64,000 bases of DNA from Pseudeuparius sepicola (GCA_963920635.1 OY987307.1:20537735-20601734), one strand, 5' to 3'. Numbered from the stretch's first letter, positions 19,196 to 32,260 are shown. The notes: generated from the sequence alone by a model not told the origin. Translations and numbers: made by a program.

Positions 19196-22070
19196 TTAAA
19201 CATCTTGTATAAATGATATCTTATCATTAATTGTATCACCTTCTTTACCAAGTGTTCATTCAATTTTGACATATTATAAACCTAAATTTAAGAAAATACC
19301 TTTTTGGTTATAATTTTTATATTGTTTGTTTTCTAACCTGTTGATATGGTTGAATTTGTTTTTTTTTTTCAAAACATATGCATAGTATCTATTGATAGTA
19401 ATAATTCTAAATTTTTTAAAATATTTTTACACATTTATCCTATAACAGCCCTCAAATTCCTAAATTACGTAACTTAAAATTTTACTTAGCTAGCTTTGTT
19501 AGTAACAAATATCTTAATGTTTTTATAGAAGAGATAATACTATTTTACGCTAGTTTTTCTATAGCCCCTAATCCCAATTACCTTCCAAAAAACATTTTTG
19601 GGTCACGAAACAAATAATTTTAAACATGGATTGGATGCCAGCATTTAAAAATTCCAGTCCTAAGCATCCTGAGGATTGAATTATTATTGCGAAGACGAAA
19701 AATTGTCAACCGAATACGAATGAATGAAAATTTATAACCAAATAAGTAATAATAATTATTCTATTTTGATGGCCATTTTGTAGATGTAAATGATAATTTT
19801 CATATTTAATTTTTTTATGAACAAAAAGAGATATGGATTTCAATCACGAGTTTTAAGTCAATATCTCTTTCCGCCCCAGAGATAAAAAATAAAATATAAA
19901 AAAGAATTCAAATCGGTTAATAAATGACGGAGTTCCGAGGTAACAAACATAAAAAAACACAACCGAATTGATAACCTCCTCATTTTTTGAAGTCGGTTAA
20001 AAATAATTACCTTCTTAAACGATCTCTTAAAATTTGTAGTAGACGGTTATATTTGCCCTCTGACTGTAAATCCTAAATGAAAAATTCTGTACTTTTTCAT
20101 CAGAAATACAATCTAGAAATGTCAGAACTGTGATGTAAACTTAACATTTATATGAAATGACGAAGGATTATCTGGTTTTAAGCGATTTCAATTACGGAAG
20201 ACACTACAATTTTTCGATAACAAAGGCATGCGAAAATAGAATCTAAAGAATTCAATCTCGGATTAATTTTCGGGATTAAAAAATATTAATCTGTGACAGG
20301 TAAATTTATAGAAATTAAATAGCCAACATTGCATTATACCTAAAAAGTTATTTAGTCCAGTTTTAAACGAAATGAAAACTATATTTACAAAATCGAGAAA
20401 TAACATTGCCTCTATCAATTTAGTACTTATTTAGACTTTTGTGATGATGATGAAGATGATGATGATGATCCAAAATGTTTTGCTCAAACCTAGATCTAAT
20501 CTGTTAATCTCAAAATTATTGTGTGTCTAAAACTATTGAAACCTTATGATCTTCAGTCGTTATGGTGTTCTAAGTTTGAAGTTCTACCTGAAGTTATCCA
20601 TCATTGATTTCTTTTAAATTATATAGTTATTCAAGAAATAAGACTTCATAATTTCCTTAATTGCTTTATAGAGAGGGTTAGAAAAAAGTAGGAAAGTCCC
20701 ATTGTTGATCTACTTTTTGTTCCAGTTTGTGTATCGTTATACTGTTTCAAGAGGTGGCCACTGGCCAGTTTAACATTTTCGTTCTCGCCCAATTTTAATT
20801 TCAATAAGGCGTATTCCTGTTCGTGCCTTAAGAAATCGCAAAAATTGTAATGGAGCTATTCCGCTACATTTTCGAACCTCCGTTGGAATGACCTTTGCGG
20901 GTGTAGTGGCTTTTTTCCGCAGCTATCCGCATAAAAATACGGCGGGGATGTTACATTGTGGCGTGCCGACCGGCCGTTACCCGGCTCTAAAAATTTTCAA
21001 ATTATAAGTTTGAAATGTAATTTTATCATATCGCATGTCGATATCTGGCATATTAGGAGGCGGAATTATCGTCTCGAAAAGTCTGGCACCGCCGGGTAAA
21101 AGACGAAAAATAATGCGCATATTTAACGATATTTATTAGCCGGGGTTGGATAAAACGAATAAAAGTCAAGGCGAAATATTACGATAACTGCCAAACAAAG
21201 TTTTTAGATCGGGACTAGGTTCTATTAAAAGTATAGTTTATAATGCTTCCCCGTACTATCCATGGAAGCCCGCTTAGATTATTATAAACGCAAACGCAGC
21301 ACGTTTTGCCAGGTGGCACAAGCTGTGATTTTCTCAACTGTCGCCACGTCACGGACATTATCATGGCAAGCGAATAATTGAAAAGATAATTTTGTTTTTC
21401 AGGAAAATTCAATTTTTGCAATAGTTAATTCTTTTTGAAAACCATTCATGGTCAAATCAATTTTAGATTTAGAGATTATTATGCTTCGATTGATGTTTCG
21501 TTTTTAGCTTTGCAGAATTACTTACAATGAAGGTTTTAAGACTGGGTACCTATATATCTACAAATCTATTAGTTGATGGCCAATTTTTAAAAGTATAATA
21601 TGACATTTTTTCAAATTTGTTTTAGTAATCATTGTACAAAAATATCACACAAATAAATAGAAAATAGCAATGCTATAATGAAGCTTTCATGTAATAACTC
21701 AGTATTTCACTGTCATTATCGATTAGGTATAAGGAACTAAACGATTTCGAAAATCTGAATCAGATCCATAGTAGGAGTCGATAGTGACAATTAAATTGTG
21801 AAATATTAAATATTACGTTATTATTTTGTCAATTAATAATTACGATAGAAACACCTTGAGATGGAAAAGGCAGAATGATAAACAGGTTTGAATATTTAAC
21901 GTATTTGTGTTATTATCAAATTCTCGGAAGGTAAGTACAATGGTGACATCATTTTAAATGAATTTCCTTATTTTCGATTAAAAATAATTACTGCAAATTT
22001 TTCACTAAAACAGACGGTATGATATCTTATGGGCAATGTTAATTGAAGAGTGGTCAGAAACTCTTTAAAT

Positions 22071-22075
<5 letters not shown>
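19196..22075. other. Long stretch without genes; weak RTE-like tail at 19845-19998
   Basis: Positions 19845-19998 end with a TTTTTTGAAGTCGGTTAAAA word preceded by AACCGAATTGATAACCTCCT. From memory, this resembles the 3' tail of RTE-type LINEs or derived SINEs widespread in insects. A (GAT)n run lies at 20442-20470. A GC-richer block at 20890-21000 is unassigned. No exon was recognised. Confidence 0.35.

Positions 22076-22116
<41 letters not shown>
22076..22116. repeat. (AT)n microsatellite
   Basis: About 40 bp of alternating A and T. Confidence 0.95.
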
Positions 22117-22118
<2 letters not shown>

Positions 22119-23499
22119 TAACAAAAAATAAATCTGTGAAATAGAGAAAATATTGCCAAACCAAACATAGTAACACCCTATATATTTTCGTTTTTTTAAG
22201 TCTACTTGTAATTACGATTAAAACGGTATAAAACTTTATAACAGTACCTTTTTGCCGTTTTGGAAATATTTAATTTTCAACTTTTATACTAGATCTATTT
22301 AACTTGGATTTGTGGATTGCCTGATAAAGATAGGCAATCGATGCAATACTAAGAAATATTTGTTTTTACTAAGGTAATGTCATGTTAAAATTTTAAAACG
22401 TTGGGAGGAAAATCTGAAAATATTTTATTTGTGAAGTTCAATAGTATCTAAAATGGCGCCTAACATTCTAGAATTTTAATGTGAAATTCCTTTGGTTACA
22501 ACAAACATTTTTGATGACATTGATCACTCACATTACATTGATCACTCACAAAGCCAAGTTACATCTATTTAATATAATTTCAATCGCACTAGATATTTCA
22601 TATAGCCGGCCAAATTCGCAATTTCTATTTTGCATTTGGTAAGAATTTAATTAAAACGATTTTATGATTTAGACGTATTAGACCTAACGAATTCGGTTAC
22701 AGCTAGAACTTAGTGAACACACCAATTAAAGGGAAGCATACCTTCAAAGTCTAGGGAGTCTTAAAACCAATCACCATTCCACACTTTTTGCATTTCTCAT
22801 TTTATTAAACTACAGGCGGAGGCTAGCCCGAATTCTCCCTGAGGCAGCTCGGGACATATTATATCAATTTTAATAAGATAAGAAATTAATTTTGCTCGGT
22901 AACAGCACGAGCAGAAAGAATGGAAAATATTTCAATATTTTCTTCTATGTTCGTGTCCCTCGATTATAGCCGCGCTATGGCTATGGATGTTCTCGGGATG
23001 GCTCAGGAATTTATTGCACTCAGAGATTGATCAGGGGGGTAGAGGGTGTGTCAATGCACTAAAAATTATATTCCTTATTTATGAGTGGCAAAAAGATAAT
23101 AATAGTTGTGTTTCCTATCCTTATCTATAGGTAGGTTAGTTATGCCCCTGTTTGCTTTAAGGTGTTTCCTCGATCAACGTGTATGACGCTTTTCCATATT
23201 ATTCAACAATTCTACAACATACCTAGGTACCTAGTTAATTCAATAACTTTTCTACCCAATAAAGTTAATGGATACTATACGTATAATACTAAGTTTCAAC
23301 ATTATTTTTACCGGTGTCGGTTTTTTGATGAACATTGTAACCTGCCAAGAAACCACAGGTAGGTAAAATTCCAAGATTAATAATGTCAAAGACGTCTCCC
23401 ATGAAAAGTTTTATTTTTAGAGTGCCCCATATTAACAGATCTGACGCCGCTTCTTTCTTCACGGCCATCTCGACGCGAATTTGGGTCAAAAACAAGCGA
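22117..23499. other. No gene recognised
   Basis: AT-rich sequence with no supported exon or element. Confidence 0.4.
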
Positions 23500-23760
23500 A
23501 AATGGGCTATGGGAAAACATCTGCCGATCGCGCGACTCTAATCAAAGCCACCTCCGCCTGGCCGTTCTCCCGCGGCCGACTGCGCTTTTTTCTTGTCTTT
23601 TTTCTGCCGCGCTCGGCCCCAGGTTGACTCGATTTTTTAGCCATGTAACCGGTTTTTTGCTTGCAAGTTTTCAACGCCGGCCGACGCCGACGGCGCCGCA
23701 CCGGGAATTCTTGAGGGAGGTTCAGGGATTTTGACACGACCAAATGTTTGTCTGATTGGT
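23500..23760. other. GC-rich island
   Basis: CG-rich block including CCGCGGCCGACTGCGC and GCCGACGCCGACGGCGCC. It produces an arginine/lysine-rich frame on the minus strand that I attribute to composition. Possibly regulatory. Confidence 0.35.
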
Positions 23761-24889
23761 GATTATTCTCCTCTTAGAAGATGCTTTCGTTGTGGACAGC
23801 CATCTAGTCCGAAGCATTGCGAGATCGAAGTGATAACGAAGTCCTTGTACTAGAGAGATTAGTGAGCCCAACGTGCGGCTGTCGAAGGCGATTTGAGTAC
23901 CTAGATCGAAAAGATTGATACAAGACCAAGCAATATATCTATGGTTCCAAGGAGAATACTGAGCTTCAACGAGCCTAGGTGACCTTGATATCTATTAGAG
24001 TATTAGGGTCATTCCCAAAAGATCTCTATAAAAGTTAAGAAAGGATCAAACAAATCCAGAGAGAAACGATCTACATAAAGAAAACTTTCTTCACTATTTG
24101 TATATATTTGCAATACATATTGGGGATAAAATAAAATTGTGGGTTATCAAACCATACCCAATAATAATGAGTATAATGATATATTCCAGACATCTAGCAA
24201 ATTACTGTAACGAAAAATGTTTTCAAAGTTATTAATCAGTTTTTAATTAACACATTTTCACTGTTGTACTCAAACACTTTGCAGATAAATTTTAAGTTTC
24301 AGTGTTCCAACAATTATAGTTTCATAATAATTTTAAGATTAATTTGAAGGCATTTTGCGTCACAACTCTATTTTATTGATGTTTTATTATTTCCCTGTAA
24401 TTGTTTTATTATTTCCCTGTAATGCTTCTGTTGGTTTTCTACAAGTATAGTCTAGAACTTTTGATTTGCAGTTGTGTCATTGCGTGGCCAGGAATAGTCT
24501 CCAATCTTCCATTTGCCGCCCTGGGAATTGTACCTGCGCGTTAGAGGTTAGAACGCGATTTTGTGCAAGGTTTTTGAGCGGAGGAGTATTCTTGGTCAGT
24601 GACAGTACCTGATAAATGTTAAGGCTAGAATAAAGTTGGTAACTAAGGCAACCAGATTGGACTTTCACTGTTAGTTGGAAAATCTTGTTCAATATGTACT
24701 TTTCGCGATCATGTTATCTTAGCTTCGATTTCGATCATCACTACGCGGTGTTCTATGCCTTCCTGGTACCCCGTTCATCTTTAGATATATGTAGGCGTCC
24801 CTCATCATCGTTCTGAATACCTATATTGCCGAGCTGTTTGTCGCTTTCTCTCCTACATCGCAATAGTACCTACTCTTATTGTTATTAAT
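23761..24889. other. No gene recognised; short tandem duplication at 24377-24423
   Basis: A 22-bp unit (GTTTTATTATTTCCCTGTAA) is present twice in tandem near 24377-24423. The remainder carries no supported feature. Confidence 0.45.
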
Positions 24890-25260
24890 TTCTCTATGCG
24901 GTACGAGTCCGGGCGACTTGGCAACGCCGCCGCCAGCCCCGGGCGTGCCGTTGACTCCTCTCCCGCAGCATCCGCGGCCGCACACAATTTTATGTTGTGC
25001 AGGTCAGTTATATTTTTATTATTTTTATCGCCGCGCCGCTCTCCTTATTCACCGCGGCTCGGGTACTACTCTGGGTAAAAAAGTACGACATACGTTCAGC
25101 CGCGTGCGGAATGCCATCGGTGCGATGGTGGAAGAAAAAACGGTCGGGCATGAATGGGAGAAATGGCGGCGGCGAGGGGTGGAGATTTACGTGGTGGAAC
25201 GGAGAATCCGATATATCCGTTCGATTCCTTCGCATATAAATATGTGAATTGGCGACGCTG
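24890..25260. other. GC-rich island
   Basis: The block contains CGCCGCCGCCAGCCCCGG and GCATCCGCGGCCGCAC, well above background GC. Overlapping frames of 60-120 codons occur on both strands, none with a known motif. Confidence 0.35.
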
Positions 25261-25420
25261 AAAAGCTGAGTTTCTAACGATAGAACTTCTCGTTCGAAGC
25301 TTTCGTCCTTCGATTGCACACGGGACATCCTCAGGGCGCGACGATCACACTGAGACTGAGTGTTCTTATTACCTGCGATGTTATTTAGAAGAACGAGGGA
25401 ACAGTGAAAATGCGGGAAAA

Positions 25421-25860
25421 TTAATGATATAGGATGATTGATTTTGCCGCGCATTTGTGAAAAACGCGCGCCAAAAATAAACCCCGATCACGGTTTAGAT
25501 TATTAAGATATTTAAGGGTTTCAATGGATTTAAGGATTTGTCTTTGGATGGGATGGGCCGATTTTGATAGAATCTTAGTATCACTAAGTAAAACTTGGTG
25601 CCCCATGTCCAGATAATGTTCGGCAAGTGCAGAATGGCCCGGTTGAGGCAATCGTATACAACGTTCATGGGTTGATACAGTACACTTGTCCACATGAGCA
25701 TGGCACATGATATAAACCACTCGTACCCAATGCTATAATATCCTTAATCGGTCGGTAATATTGTGATCTTGTTAGTATGTTATGTTGGTTTAGAATTTTG
25801 GAGATGCAATCGGTTATGTTATGGATATAAGGAGGAGAGAAAGCCATAGTGGTCATTTAC
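25421..25860 (-). pseudogene. Penelope-like GIY-YIG endonuclease region, frameshifted
   Basis: Two overlapping minus-strand frames cover the domain: one reads G-L-Y-H-V-P-C-S-C-G-Q-V-Y-C-I-N (25725-25665), the other H-S-A-L-A-E-H-Y-L-D-M-G-H-Q-V and later N-R-D-R-G-L-F-L-A-R. In intact relatives these are the GIY..VYIG strands and the H-AEH...GH...NRD..L motifs of the nicking endonuclease. The frame switches near 25670, so no functional product is expected. Confidence 0.8.
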
Positions 25861-26680
25861 GCGTCTGTTAGTATTATTGTTTGTGGTTAATAAACTTCTT
25901 CCTAGAGCGCTGGATACTGATAAGAATAATTGTTGGCAAGTAAAGTAAGATGATTCAATTCTCAATCAAGTTTATCATGATCGGAGAGGGATATTGCTCG
26001 ATAAACTAAGGAATTAATAACGGATTGTTTTTGGGATGGGTGGTGATGGGAGAAACCGTTAAGGTACCCATCTAGTATGTGTTGCTTTCCGGTAGACCGA
26101 GTGTCCTAGAGAAGCATCGATCCTCTGTGAGACCAACACATCCAGGAAAGAAAGAAACCCGTCCTTTTCAACCTCCATGGTAAACTTAGTGTTTTTGTGC
26201 AGGGAGTTAAGGTGATGAAGGGAAACGAGAATGGTATCCTCCCCGTGAGGCCAAAGTAAAAAACTGACATCCACATATCTAAACCAACATTTTGGTTTTA
26301 AATCTGCCAATTCAGGAGCTTGTTTTTCAAAAGATTCCATAAATATGTTGGTTCTCACGGGAGACAAGGGAGAACCCATAACAACACCAGAAGTTTGTTC
26401 AAAAAGTCGATTATTAAAAATGAAATACGTGGATTTAAGGCAATGTTCAAGAAGTTCTAGGATATTCGCGGAAATACTATGAGAAGCAAAAAGATTGTTT
26501 AGTATTGTTAAAGTATCCGGAATAGGAACGTGCGTAAACAAAGATTCTACATCAAAATTGACCAGCATATATCTGTCGACTCTAGTTTAAAACCTTTTAG
26601 TTTTTCCACAAAATGAAACGAATGAAGCTGACGGTATTTCCCACAAAAGGTTTTAATTGAGTCGCAAGGTATCTGCTGAG
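25430..26680 (-). mobile_element. Penelope-like retroelement remnant (reverse transcriptase plus GIY-YIG)
   Basis: On the minus strand the order is reverse transcriptase (26640 to 26059), a linker with Y-L-N-G-F-S-H-H-H-P-S-Q-K-Q (about 26075-26030, reached by a frame change), then a GIY-YIG endonuclease region (25860 to 25421) broken over several frames. This is the domain order of Penelope-like elements. Neither end of the element is identifiable. Related degenerate sequence lies at 35260-35870 on the other strand. Confidence 0.85.
26059..26568 (-). pseudogene. Penelope-like reverse transcriptase fragment, active site altered
   Basis: About 170 codons match the palm region of Penelope-like reverse transcriptases: F-D-V-E-S-L-F-T-H-V-P at residues 4-14, G-V-V-M-G-S-P-L-S-P-V near 61-71, and K-P-K-C-W-F-R-Y-V-D-V. 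The last motif is normally FRYVDD; here the second aspartate is valine, so polymerisation should be abolished. The upstream H-F-V-E-K-L-K-G-F-K-L segment continues to about 26625. The frame ends at Y-R-K-A-T-H-T, where the family usually reads YRKPTHT, so truncation occurs within a conserved block through a frameshift. Confidence 0.85.
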
Positions 26681-27982
26681 CGTGGTTACGCAATACGCTT
26701 CATCTCACGAGCGCATCGCGTTTTGTTACGTCTTGAAAACTAATTGTTTCGTCAATCAAAAGCATCTTCTTCTACAAATGTTACACCATTTAAAGAAAGT
26801 GCCTAGTTGAAATGAGAGGACTCTGATGCCTTTTTTACAGCAACGACCATTGGGTTTATTATCTATGCATCCATGTCAGTTCTAGCCTATAGATACATTA
26901 TCCAACTTGCGGCCATCTCTTCGTGTGGATGTTTGCTATTACTGGTTTATTTCAAAACTAGCCTTCATCTGACCTCAATTTCAATTGATTATTCTTAGGA
27001 GCAAAAGCTGGACAGGGTGCCTCGTTGAAATGCCTCACTCAAATTGTCTCGGCCAATATTTGCCTGAAAAAATTCATGTTAGGCGTTCTTTAATATGAAA
27101 ATTATTTGCAACAACGGTCAGAATGGAAATATGATATCAGTTTTGAATAGCTGCTATCGATTCCACGTTACCGTAAGTTTTTTTAGGGCATTTTTGGGTA
27201 TTTTGAGTGAGACACTTAAAGTAGATACCATGTAGGTTCATACTACTCGTAAATTAGTTTGTACAATCTTGCTCTCTGTCATAGTAAATGCGGTTGCATT
27301 CTAGTTCTTATTCGTTCTTAACTTATTTTAGTTTTTTTTTGACAGTATCAAGTTGGGAACTAAACTAGTAGGTTTTATACTTGTCAATAATAAATCATAA
27401 AGTAGTAGGCATTGATTTAATTTTAATATTCGACAGGTACTTCCTAACGCAGTTAATTTTTTCTTGTCATTAAACTCTATAATTGCTACCGATATGAGAT
27501 TTGGAAAGGATTTAAACGAATAGTATGTTCCCAGAAAAGTTGTATATCTAAGTTCGCTATACAGGAAGCTCCGTAATTGCAATTATGAAGACAAACTTAG
27601 AAATAGACATTTCTTCATTAATTTTAATGAAAGAAAAAGTGCACTTATTTCTTTTTAGTTTTTCCTAATCAGTAGATATCACGCAGGCCGAGTGAACCGT
27701 GAAGATGTCATTAATTCCGATTAAAATAAAAAAAAAAATTCTTCCGTTTTATGAGTTCCACAAAGGTTCAGTGTGGTACTTTTGCTCTTTGCGTTGTTTA
27801 TTGACGTCATTTCACGTAGCAATCCAAACTACAATGTTCTTTCTTGCTCAAGGTGATTGTTTGCAAGTAATCTTTCGCCTCTAAAACAACATTGATAATT
27901 TTAAACTCTGCGGTAGTCTCAAGGTGTAGTGTAGAGTTTCCTTAAATGGCATCATTTACGCAGAAAAGTTAAAATAAATATG
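26681..27982. other. No gene recognised
   Basis: AT-rich; frames at 27328-27582 and 27699-27884 lack motifs. Confidence 0.4.
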
Positions 27983-28200
27983 TACCCGGTGTCCCATTTT
28001 CGACACTTTTGCAGGTTATATTTATATTTATATTTTGAAATTCTTACTACCTAGAAAAAAACCGTGTACGCCACTGAATTCTAAAAAATCTATACTGGGT
28101 CGATTTTTACCATTTCAACAAGTTAGCGTATAACCGCAACTCTCTATCTCTAAAAATACCCGAGATACCTTGCAAAAGTATTGAAATGGGACACCTTCTA
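27983..28200. mobile_element. Small MITE (218 bp)
   Basis: The left end TACCCGGTGTCCCATTTTCG is mirrored at the right end by ATTGAAATGGGACACCTTCTA, and the inner words CTTTTGCAGGTTAT / ACCTTGCAAAAG also pair. GGTGTCCCATTT is the core of the TIR. No coding capacity. Confidence 0.7.
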
Positions 28201-29576
28201 CAGCCTATTTTTCGATATATTATTATTACCCTGAAACCCCAAACTATGAGTATCTCAGAAGCAACCACAATGCTTGTGCGGTGGAGTTGTGGCAATTACT
28301 AATAAGTAAACAACAGAAAACCACTGCTAAAAGATATGTTTCGGTGAATTTTCAACAAAAGTGTTCACATTCAATTTGGGTGGCAATTTTAACAAAAAAT
28401 TATAAGTTGCTAGGAAGCAGACCATATTATATAAATTGTAGATATCCCATAACCATCAAGCATATATTTTCCACCCATCTAAAAACTCGCGCTATAAGTA
28501 TCAGTTAATGAGCAATATCTGATAGGTTAACATTGACGTGATGGTGGAGGTAAGTCCGCTATGCAAACAAACAAGGGACACTTATTACACTCATTATCAG
28601 GTGGTATTCCCTTATCAATAGCTTGTTAGAATGCAGCCAAGAATTGCTCAAGAACGCGCAAATATTACTTCGGTTTATCTTCTAATCAATCTGTTTCACT
28701 TGGCAATATGGCGAAGAGATATTAATGATTCAACTTTTCTGTACTTTATTTTCAAAATCGATCAAAAACACGACGTTAAAATGTTTCTGCTCAGCGACGG
28801 TCATGACGGTGCAATAATTATGACAAGCACCACTCGATAATCATTTAAATTTCTGAATATAATCTTTAGACAACTTAAATTGCCCGCCTGATACCGTCAC
28901 CTGCCAATTACACAAAATTGGAGTAATTTGTTATGTTATGAACCACCCAAGCCAAACTTATTGTAACAGGAAAATTGACTTGTAGATCAAGGAAGATCGT
29001 TTTCCGTATTAGTGTGAAATGTTTGTCGATGCTCATTGTAGATACGAAATTCCATATTTCTCCCATGGAAGCACATGAGAATATTAAATTCGAGAATTGC
29101 GGAGCTTAAAATTATTATATCTATATCAGTACTATGCTAATAAACAACTTAACGAAGAGTTAGACGCTCACTGAGCATCTCTAATTTTTTTTAGTATAAT
29201 AATTCTGCATATCTTGCTCGGTGTTAGGTATATATACCAAGTCGTGTGGAAAATTGGAGATAATAACTATGGCAGGTGGTAAATAATTCATTCTTTTGAC
29301 AAGTTATTACATGTATATGTAGCTCGAGATGTAGCTGTTATGTTCCTCTACGACACAAGACGAGAATAATAAACTAGAGCTTGCCACAGAAAAAAAAATG
29401 TTGAATTTTTGTCGTATTTCACCAAGGATACTAAAAGGAAAGGTTCGGACATAAAGTGACGTCGCATGCAAGGGGGTGTGAAAGGGGCTAGGGAATGAGG
29501 GCTGGTGAGGTTGGTAATCATTTTGGTACGAAATCGAAAGTAACTAAATTTTTTATATTTGCAAGTTGTAAGCAAT
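28201..29576. other. No gene recognised
   Basis: AT-rich; no supported exon or repeat. Confidence 0.4.
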
Positions 29577-29750
29577 ATTTCGACTTATAAGTCGAAACTT
29601 TAAAGATTCGAGTTATAAGTCGAAATATTAGTTCAAGATTTCGACTTATAAGTCGAAACTTTAAAGCTTCGAGTTATAAGTGAAATTTTGGGTCAATATT
29701 TCGACTTTATAAGTCGAAATTTTAAAGATTCGACTTATAAGTCAAAATCG
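29577..29750. repeat. Minisatellite of about 61 bp built from an 18-bp palindrome
   Basis: Three tandem units each carry two versions of the palindrome TTCGACTTATAAGTCGAA (some with TTCGAGTTATAAG), giving six palindromes in about 170 bp. Linkers alternate between CTTTAAAG(A/C)T and a TTAG/GGGTCAA-type spacer. Confidence 0.88.
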
Positions 29751-30920
29751 CAATTTCGGTAGTTTTATAATCTGAAGAATTTTGCCAAATGGAAGTAAAT
29801 ATGCCGTAGTTATGTGTATAAAGACCATAAAATAGGAATAAGAATAGGCACCCTGTATATTCTACTATTGGTGAACTTGTAGTAGTTGACGAAGATATTT
29901 TGATATGTAAAAAATATTCTTTCGATACCACACGGTAGCTACCGCTATAGGATGTGGCTAATGAAGCTGTGGTTTGTAATATCTAGAGAAGTTTATAGAA
30001 CTAATTATAACATTTAATGGTTATTTAGTAAAAATATACGTCGAGATTTTTCTATTTATTCTTTAAAATTCATTATTAATAAATATTATCATATTTTTTA
30101 AATAGAAATGTGAATGTGGATGCAATTTCTATTTGAATTTGTGTCATTCACAAAGGATGATGGGAATCAGTTAAATATGGAGGAATAAAGATGGCGCATA
30201 TCCTAACCTTCTCTGTTAGTAACCTGGTGTTTTTTTTTGCGAATGTCCGTACTGAAAGTTTATTGGTTGATAAAGCTTCAACAGACTTAGGGAGTTATAG
30301 GTCTGAAAGAAGAATTAAGAGGCTGCTATTCTCTAATATGACAATAGCAACTATTCGAAACAGACCCAAATACCTACTCATAATTGAGGGAATGTTTCGG
30401 CTATCAAAAATACCGACCAGTCTTCCAAAGCAAATTTGTCCCCCCACAGAGCCACTTTGCGCTCCTTAAAAGCGTCGAATTTGTTGTTTCCTCTTCTCTT
30501 TTTTCTCGGCGGCGCGGCATCGACAACACTTCGACGGCTTTTAAAGTCTTAAAATGTCCGCAGAAATGTTTCCCGTAATTGAATTATCCTTTAAGTACCT
30601 CCCGGCTCCCCCCTTTTCTTTTATTCCTTTATTCTTTTTCCGCTGTCTCCCGCCAGCAGGGCCACTCACCGTTCCTCATATTCCTTTTGTTTTCGCGGGA
30701 GTTGGACCGGAAGTTTTGAATATTTTACCGGGAGTTTTTAACCTGGAGTCCCCCCTTAATCGGAATGTGCCTGCCGGCTGGTCATCTTATAGACATTTTA
30801 AGAATCATGGGTTAGTAAAGACCTCGGGTAATTATCTTTTAGCGCCTATGTTAGCGGTAATTTGACTTTTAAGATAATAGGAAGGGTATCTTTTATATCT
30901 TCATATTGCTACAAGAGGTT
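29751..30920. other. No gene recognised; lone transposon terminus near 29850 and GC-richer block at 30470-30790
   Basis: CACCCTGTATA at 29849-29859 looks like the terminus of a TACAGGGTG-type element, but no partner is visible. The 30470-30790 block is C/T- and G-rich (GGCGGCGCGGCATCGACAAC); its frames have no recognisable motif. Confidence 0.35.
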
Positions 30921-31368
30921 ACACATTAAAAAAATAGGAGTAAATCCTCTTCGGGTAAGTGGTGAAAGAAATTTGGTGAAATTTTGACACGAAAATTAAT
31001 TTTATCACTTAAGGGTGTAATTTTTTTATATTACTAACACGTCTTCGTGTGTGTTCACACCACGCGGTGTTCCTTAACACCATTCGGTGTCCCTTAGCAC
31101 TAAGCTGTGTCAAATTGAACGTACTAACACAAGTTCTTGTTAGGTAGATGAGAAGGGGAAGGTATTTCACCAGTTATGGGTGTAAAATCTGAGGCAGTCG
31201 AAGCCATGGCATCATTTGTTTGTCGAACGTGTTGCGCGACGGAGCTTATCAGTTTGTGTGACGTGTGACCCGACCACGTGGAGCGTATAATAGTTATAAA
31301 AGTGATTCTACCGACCGCTCGTATAAAAATGGTGTTGTTATGTAAAGTAAAATTTCATAGTGAGTAAG

Positions 31369-31455
31369 ATGGATAAAACGACAGGGGAATATGCAGATGT
31401 GACGACGAATGGTAGATACTGTCTGATAGCCGAGGTGATAGCCCCTAACCTATAA
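31369..31455 (+). CDS. Short frame or first exon inside the transposon shell
   Basis: It starts M-D-K-T-T-G-E-Y-A-D-V and runs 28 codons to TAA; alternatively a splice donor GAG|GTGATA at 31435 would end a 22-codon exon. It follows a GC-richer, promoter-like stretch (31200-31320, with ACGTGTGACCCGACCACGTG). No domain is recognisable. Its position, near one end of a TIR element, fits the 5' exon of a deleted transposase gene. Confidence 0.3.
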   Translation: MDKTTGEYADVTTNGRYCLIAEVIAPNL

Positions 31456-31848
31456 CTCATCGACTGTGTTTATACGAGTTTGTTCTCACCGAAATCAGAA
31501 ACCAGTCGAATCTGATTGACGGATTTTAAATTATCTGACTGTTCTCAATGTTTTGATTCCTGCTGATTGGCTCCGACTTAGTTCGGATCTCATGTGCTTG
31601 TGAGAACAGGCCTATCTTACTAAATCGCTGTGTCGCAACGTTTGAAGTTTCTTTTTGTCTCGCACGGACAATTCTGTAAGGCAACAGTTACTTAAGTACA
31701 TTGTATGAGAATTTGTACGAAATAGTGTGGTCGCATCAAAATTTACGAATTTGAAAGAAAATGCTCTTTTGCAGTATAAGAATAACCTCCTAACATAAAG
31801 CATTTCTTGTGTTTGTGGTTAGGTACACTTTTCTTACGAATTCGTACG

Positions 31849-31852
<4 letters not shown>

Positions 31853-31890
<38 letters not shown>
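31853..31890. repeat. (TA)n microsatellite at the insertion site
   Basis: About 38 bp of TA repeats directly left of the TACAGTGTG terminus, with a short TATATATATA continuation at 33835-33847 on the other side, as expected for an insertion into a TA repeat. Confidence 0.92.
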
Positions 31891-31895
<5 letters not shown>

Positions 31896-32260
31896 TGTGA
31901 CCCATTTGTTTTGGGGTCAGTCTGTAAAAAGTGTATCAATCGTGCGATTTGGCTGATTTTTTTTTTAAATTGTAGAGCTCGATGAACTGCACATTTTGAA
32001 CAAAAATTGCCTGGTTCGCATAAAATCCAAAGCCTACTATGACCGTTTTTATGAGCAAAATTTTAAGAAACCATATTAGCGTTTTTTTTTGAAAAAATCT
32101 GTGTGCGCCAATGGATTGAGCACCCCTCGAAATGGGTATGTACAAAATTTCATCAAAATATTTCAAGTAATAACGATTTTGTAGAAAAATTAAAAATGCA
32201 GCCAAGGTACGTCTTTATTTTCAAAAATTCAAAGTTGGCCATGGAAAATAATTGAATTGT
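31891..32260. repeat. Left terminal inverted repeat of the 1.94-kb transposon
   Basis: About 370 bp, the reverse complement of 33464-33834. A 89-codon frame on its minus strand is repeated on the plus strand of the right arm, which identifies it as a repeat artefact rather than a gene. Confidence 0.9.

Noticed and set aside
23507..23743. Arg/Lys-rich 78-codon frame on the minus strand
   Set aside because: GC-rich low-complexity reading; no motif, no splice sites.
23775..23830. Possible CCHC zinc knuckle (R-C-F-R-C-G-Q ... K-H-C) of a gag protein
   Set aside because: Spacing does not fit C-x2-C-x4-H-x4-C and the frame stops soon after with no other gag or LINE feature.
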